59,929 bases of DNA from CAYPJE01 sp964410945 (GTDB taxonomy: Bacteria > Fidelibacterota > Marinisomatia > Marinisomatales > TCS56): the NCBI GenBank assembly GCA_964410945.1, contig CAYPJE010000016.1, positions 1 through 59,929 on the forward strand, given 5' to 3'. A model generated the notes under the pieces. The model saw only the letters and a program-made list of their open reading frames with translations. It ran no database searches and was not told the origin of the DNA. A program made the translations under genes and the position numbers. Of the stretch, positions 57,681 through 59,929 are shown in pieces; the stretch's first letter is position 1; the number at the start of each line of letters is the position of its first letter.

Positions 57681-57697
57681 ATGGCTCGGAAATTGCA
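57681..57697 (+). promoter_or_regulatory. Sigma-54 (-24/-12) promoter for the GPH symporter
   Basis: ATGGCTCGGAAATTGCA has TGGC and TTGCA, with 10 nt between GG and GC, the best match in the window. Predicted transcript start is near 57708, leaving about 310 nt of untranslated leader before the symporter ATG. Confidence 0.7.
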
Positions 57698-58018
57698 ATC
57701 AGGGTTTTGCAAAATTCTATCGACAAAAATAGCGCTTAAATCAGGGAGCGGCAATGAAACGGGATTCAGTGGTCTGTGAACGATGAGTCGTATCTGAATC
57801 TGGACAGCAGTGCTATCACCGGAAATTGGCCTATGATCACCCATTCTTCATAATTGTTAACCGCACAGTTGGGGGCGGTTATGTTGGATTACCGGATCAG
57901 GCTACCTTATTCCCGCAAACGCTGCCCGTGGACTATCCACACGTATGGGAAGATCGATTAGACCAGCAATTTTTATGGTAAAAGGATAATTAGAATTAGA
58001 GAAAAAGGAGTCACATCG

Positions 58019-59929
58019 ATGAGGGCAACAAAACATTACCAGACTGCGCCTGAAGATCGGATTTCATTTAAGCAAAAGGCCGCCTACTCAGTCGGTATGC
58101 TCGTCAATAACCTGCAGGCAGCAGCTTTACCTGCCATGGTAGTTATCCTGAATCTCGGATTGGGGATGGATGCACTGTGGGTAGGGTTGATCGGTGCCAT
58201 TCCTCGAATCTTCGATGCTCTTTCAGATCCCCTGGTAGGGTACATCTCTGATAACTCAAGAACCCGTTGGGGCCGGCGACGCCCATTTATTTTTGCCGGT
58301 GCCATAACAGCCGGTGTCATCTTTGCGCTCATGTGGCAACTGCCATCCGGCCATATCGATTTTCTCAAGAAATCCCCGGTGAAGGCTCACCAGAGTGTCA
58401 CTACTATACAGACTTCGGCCAGTTTCAATACTGCCGGAGGAGTTGAAATTGAATATGATGCCAGCGATTACTCTGAAGCTCAGTTCATTTTCTATGGACC
58501 CAAATCAATGGCGCTTGATACGCTTACCAGTACTGCCACCAATCTGGAAGGTTTTCCGCGAGTTGAGATCAACGTTGCTCAACCTGAGGGTTCTGAGGTG
58601 AGGGTGCTGGTGTATGAAACCTCTGATGCTACTGGTAAAACTACGGCTGATGGCGAGGTCTACTACCAGGATCTTGGTTTGGTAGAACCAAAGGAAGAAG
58701 GGGGAACGCTTTACAATATTGCCCTGGACGATTTCGTAAGACAGGACGATGAATCTCGATCAGTGAATGGGACGCTGGATGCCCAGGCCATTGATCGGAT
58801 CGTGGTTGAGTTCACGAACCTCAGCGGTGCCGGGATGGCTACCGTTCATACGATCAAGTTCAAAAAGAATAACAGCTTCTATGTTTATTACTTCTGGTTC
58901 TTCCTGGCCATGTCTATTCTGTTTTTCCTCTGCTATACAGTCTATGCGACACCCTTTGTAGCATTTGGCTACGAAATGACCCCGGATTACCACGAACGGA
59001 CGCGCTTGCACGCCTTTGCCAATACGGTAGGCCAGCTGGCCTGGCTGGGTGTTCCCTGGTTCTATGCTATCATGTCTAGTTCCCTGTTCAACGACACTGT
59101 CCATGGTGCGCGCACTCTGGCTCTGTTCGTGGGTGCTTTCGTGGCTATTGTCGGTGTTCTGCCGGCCATCTTCCTGCGGGAGAGGCAGGTACTGGAGCCT
59201 GTGGCTGCAGATGAGAAAACGGTCATGGAGAACATGACGGAATTCTTCAGAGGGATTGGAACCACTCTGCGTTGCTTACCGTTTGTCAAGATCTGCAGCG
59301 CAACCTTCCTGGTCTTCAATGGTTTTCAGTTGGGTATGTCATTCTCCATCTATGTGATGATCTATTACCTCTTTGGGGGGAATGACGGTGATGCCGGTAA
59401 GCTATTGGGCTGGTTCGGTATGTTGACTTCCATATCCACGCTGGGAGTAATTCCACTCACCGGCTATATCGGTACTAAGATCGGGAAGCGCAAGACCTTC
59501 CTGATCACCATCTCACTATCGCTCCTGGGTTACGCGTTAAAGTGGTTTGGTTATAATCCCGACTTTCCATATCTCCTGCTCATGGCAGCACCTTTTGTAG
59601 CCTTCGGAACCGGATCTCTCTTCACCATAATGGCATCCATGATCTCTGATGTTTGTGATTACGATGAACTGGAGACCCACCAGCGTCGCGAAGGTGTTTT
59701 CGGCGCTATTTACTGGTGGATGGTGAAAGTGGGGATGGCCCTGGCCGGTTTACTTACTGGTATACTCCTCAAAGTTTCAGGGTTTGATGTCGCTCTGGGT
59801 GCTGCTCAATCGGATTCCACCTTGTTGATGCTGCGACTATTTGATGTGGGTGTTCCCCTGGCCACCTCAGCCGCCGCGCTGTTCATCATGATGACCTATG
59901 AGATAACTGAAACGAAAGCACACGATATT
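58019..59929 (+). CDS. GPH-family (MelB-like) sugar:cation symporter with periplasmic CBM-like insert (partial, runs off edge)
   Basis: ATG at 58019 with GGAG 9 nt before it; open through 59929 (637 codons) without a stop, so the 3' end is outside the window. Helices 1-3 carry the GPH signature (GAIPRIFDALSDPLVGYISD, TRWGRRRPFIF). Where TM3 (residues about 92-109) should lead through a short loop to TM4, there is an insert of about 170 residues (112-285) with a beta-sandwich composition (EIEYDASDYSEAQFIFYG, DRIVVEFTNLSGAGMATVHT) that resembles CIA30/CBM11-type modules. TM4 then resumes (FYVYYFWFFLAMSILFFLCY ... PFVAFGYEMTPDYHERTRLH). The loop faces the periplasm. It imports sugars with a cation; co-regulation with the glucan genes is suggested by the promoter at 57681-57697. 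Confidence 0.9.
   Translation, partial: MRATKHYQTAPEDRISFKQKAAYSVGMLVNNLQAAALPAMVVILNLGLGMDALWVGLIGAIPRIFDALSDPLVGYISDNSRTRWGRRRPFIFAGAITAGVIFALMWQLPSGHIDFLKKSPVKAHQSVTTIQTSASFNTAGGVEIEYDASDYSEAQFIFYGPKSMALDTLTSTATNLEGFPRVEINVAQPEGSEVRVLVYETSDATGKTTADGEVYYQDLGLVEPKEEGGTLYNIALDDFVRQDDESRSVNGTLDAQAIDRIVVEFTNLSGAGMATVHTIKFKKNNSFYVYYFWFFLAMSILFFLCYTVYATPFVAFGYEMTPDYHERTRLHAFANTVGQLAWLGVPWFYAIMSSSLFNDTVHGARTLALFVGAFVAIVGVLPAIFLRERQVLEPVAADEKTVMENMTEFFRGIGTTLRCLPFVKICSATFLVFNGFQLGMSFSIYVMIYYLFGGNDGDAGKLLGWFGMLTSISTLGVIPLTGYIGTKIGKRKTFLITISLSLLGYALKWFGYNPDFPYLLLMAAPFVAFGTGSLFTIMASMISDVCDYDELETHQRREGVFGAIYWWMVKVGMALAGLLTGILLKVSGFDVALGAAQSDSTLLMLRLFDVGVPLATSAAALFIMMTYEITETKAHDI

Larger units (their letters stand above)
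57430..58018. other. Long intergenic region between divergent CotH and GPH symporter genes
   Basis: The 589 nt hold the enhancer dyad (57603-57619) and sigma-54-like promoter (57681-57697) already listed. Between the predicted transcript start (about 57708) and the symporter ATG lies about 310 nt with only very short open frames, none with a convincing ribosome-binding site. I see no tRNA, riboswitch or transposon signature. Confidence 0.6.

Noticed and set aside
57590..57844. 84-codon minus-strand open frame in the gap before the GPH symporter
   Set aside because: It has no family pattern or ribosome-binding site and overlaps the predicted promoter and enhancer.

Overview
The window comes from a Gram-negative bacterium of the FCB superphylum outside classical Bacteroidetes; the style fits Marinimicrobia, Calditrichaeota, KSB1 or Ignavibacteria, but no marker gene here settles which. 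Evidence for this: at least eight secreted proteins end in the roughly 90-residue type IX secretion (T9SS) type A sorting domain with the YPNPFNP motif, there is a PorV/PorQ-family outer-membrane protein, a TonB-dependent receptor without a recognisable SusD, and many lipoproteins with clear lipoboxes. No rRNA, tRNA, CRISPR array or insertion sequence was found.

Left part (1-24.3 kb). Minus-strand genes: two GHL10 (DUF187) glycosidase-like proteins, one fused to an M14 peptidase and a degenerate amidohydrolase-like tail; a hybrid GAF/PAS histidine kinase; and a tightly packed operon of a PEGA-domain envelope protein, a cohesin-like lipoprotein and a 2161-residue beta-helix/propeller/dockerin surface protein. 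Then come a T9SS cargo protein, a DUF2914 membrane protein, a diguanylate cyclase, a small membrane protein and a multi-PAS kinase with a c-type haem sensor domain.

Central part (24.3-51.8 kb). This is a beta-glucan utilisation locus. A minus-strand run of ten closely spaced genes (43.26 to 24.51 kb) encodes a sodium/sugar symporter, a CBM-rich surface glycan-binding protein, a TonB receptor, a 1205-residue surface protein, PorV, a SurA-like lipoprotein, a circularly permuted GH16 lichenase, GH5-CBM6, a GH16 laminarinase lipoprotein and a GH5 lipoprotein. Divergent from the regulators is a GH3 exo-glucosidase plus GH16-malectin operon. Between them lies a three-gene minus-strand regulatory operon: a membrane-anchored sugar-binding protein with no ABC permease, a sensor kinase and an NtrC-type sigma-54 activator.

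Right part (51.8-59.9 kb). A CotH-kinase/lamin-tail T9SS protein and an SGNH-hydrolase/TPR protein form a minus-strand operon. A plus-strand GPH-family sugar:cation symporter runs off the window edge and carries a roughly 170-residue CBM-like insert in its periplasmic TM3-TM4 loop.

How it may fit together: the binding protein senses periplasmic oligoglucan and signals through the kinase to the NtrC-type regulator. Sigma-54-like -24/-12 promoters lie before the symporter/TonB operon, the GH3-GH16 operon and the GPH symporter. All three have an almost identical 17-bp dyad (consensus ATTATYAAWTTAATAAT) upstream, a candidate enhancer. Secreted and lipidated GH16/GH5 enzymes would cut the glucan outside, TonB import oligomers, GH3 trim them and the two symporters take up the products. 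This circuit is inferred from sequence alone.
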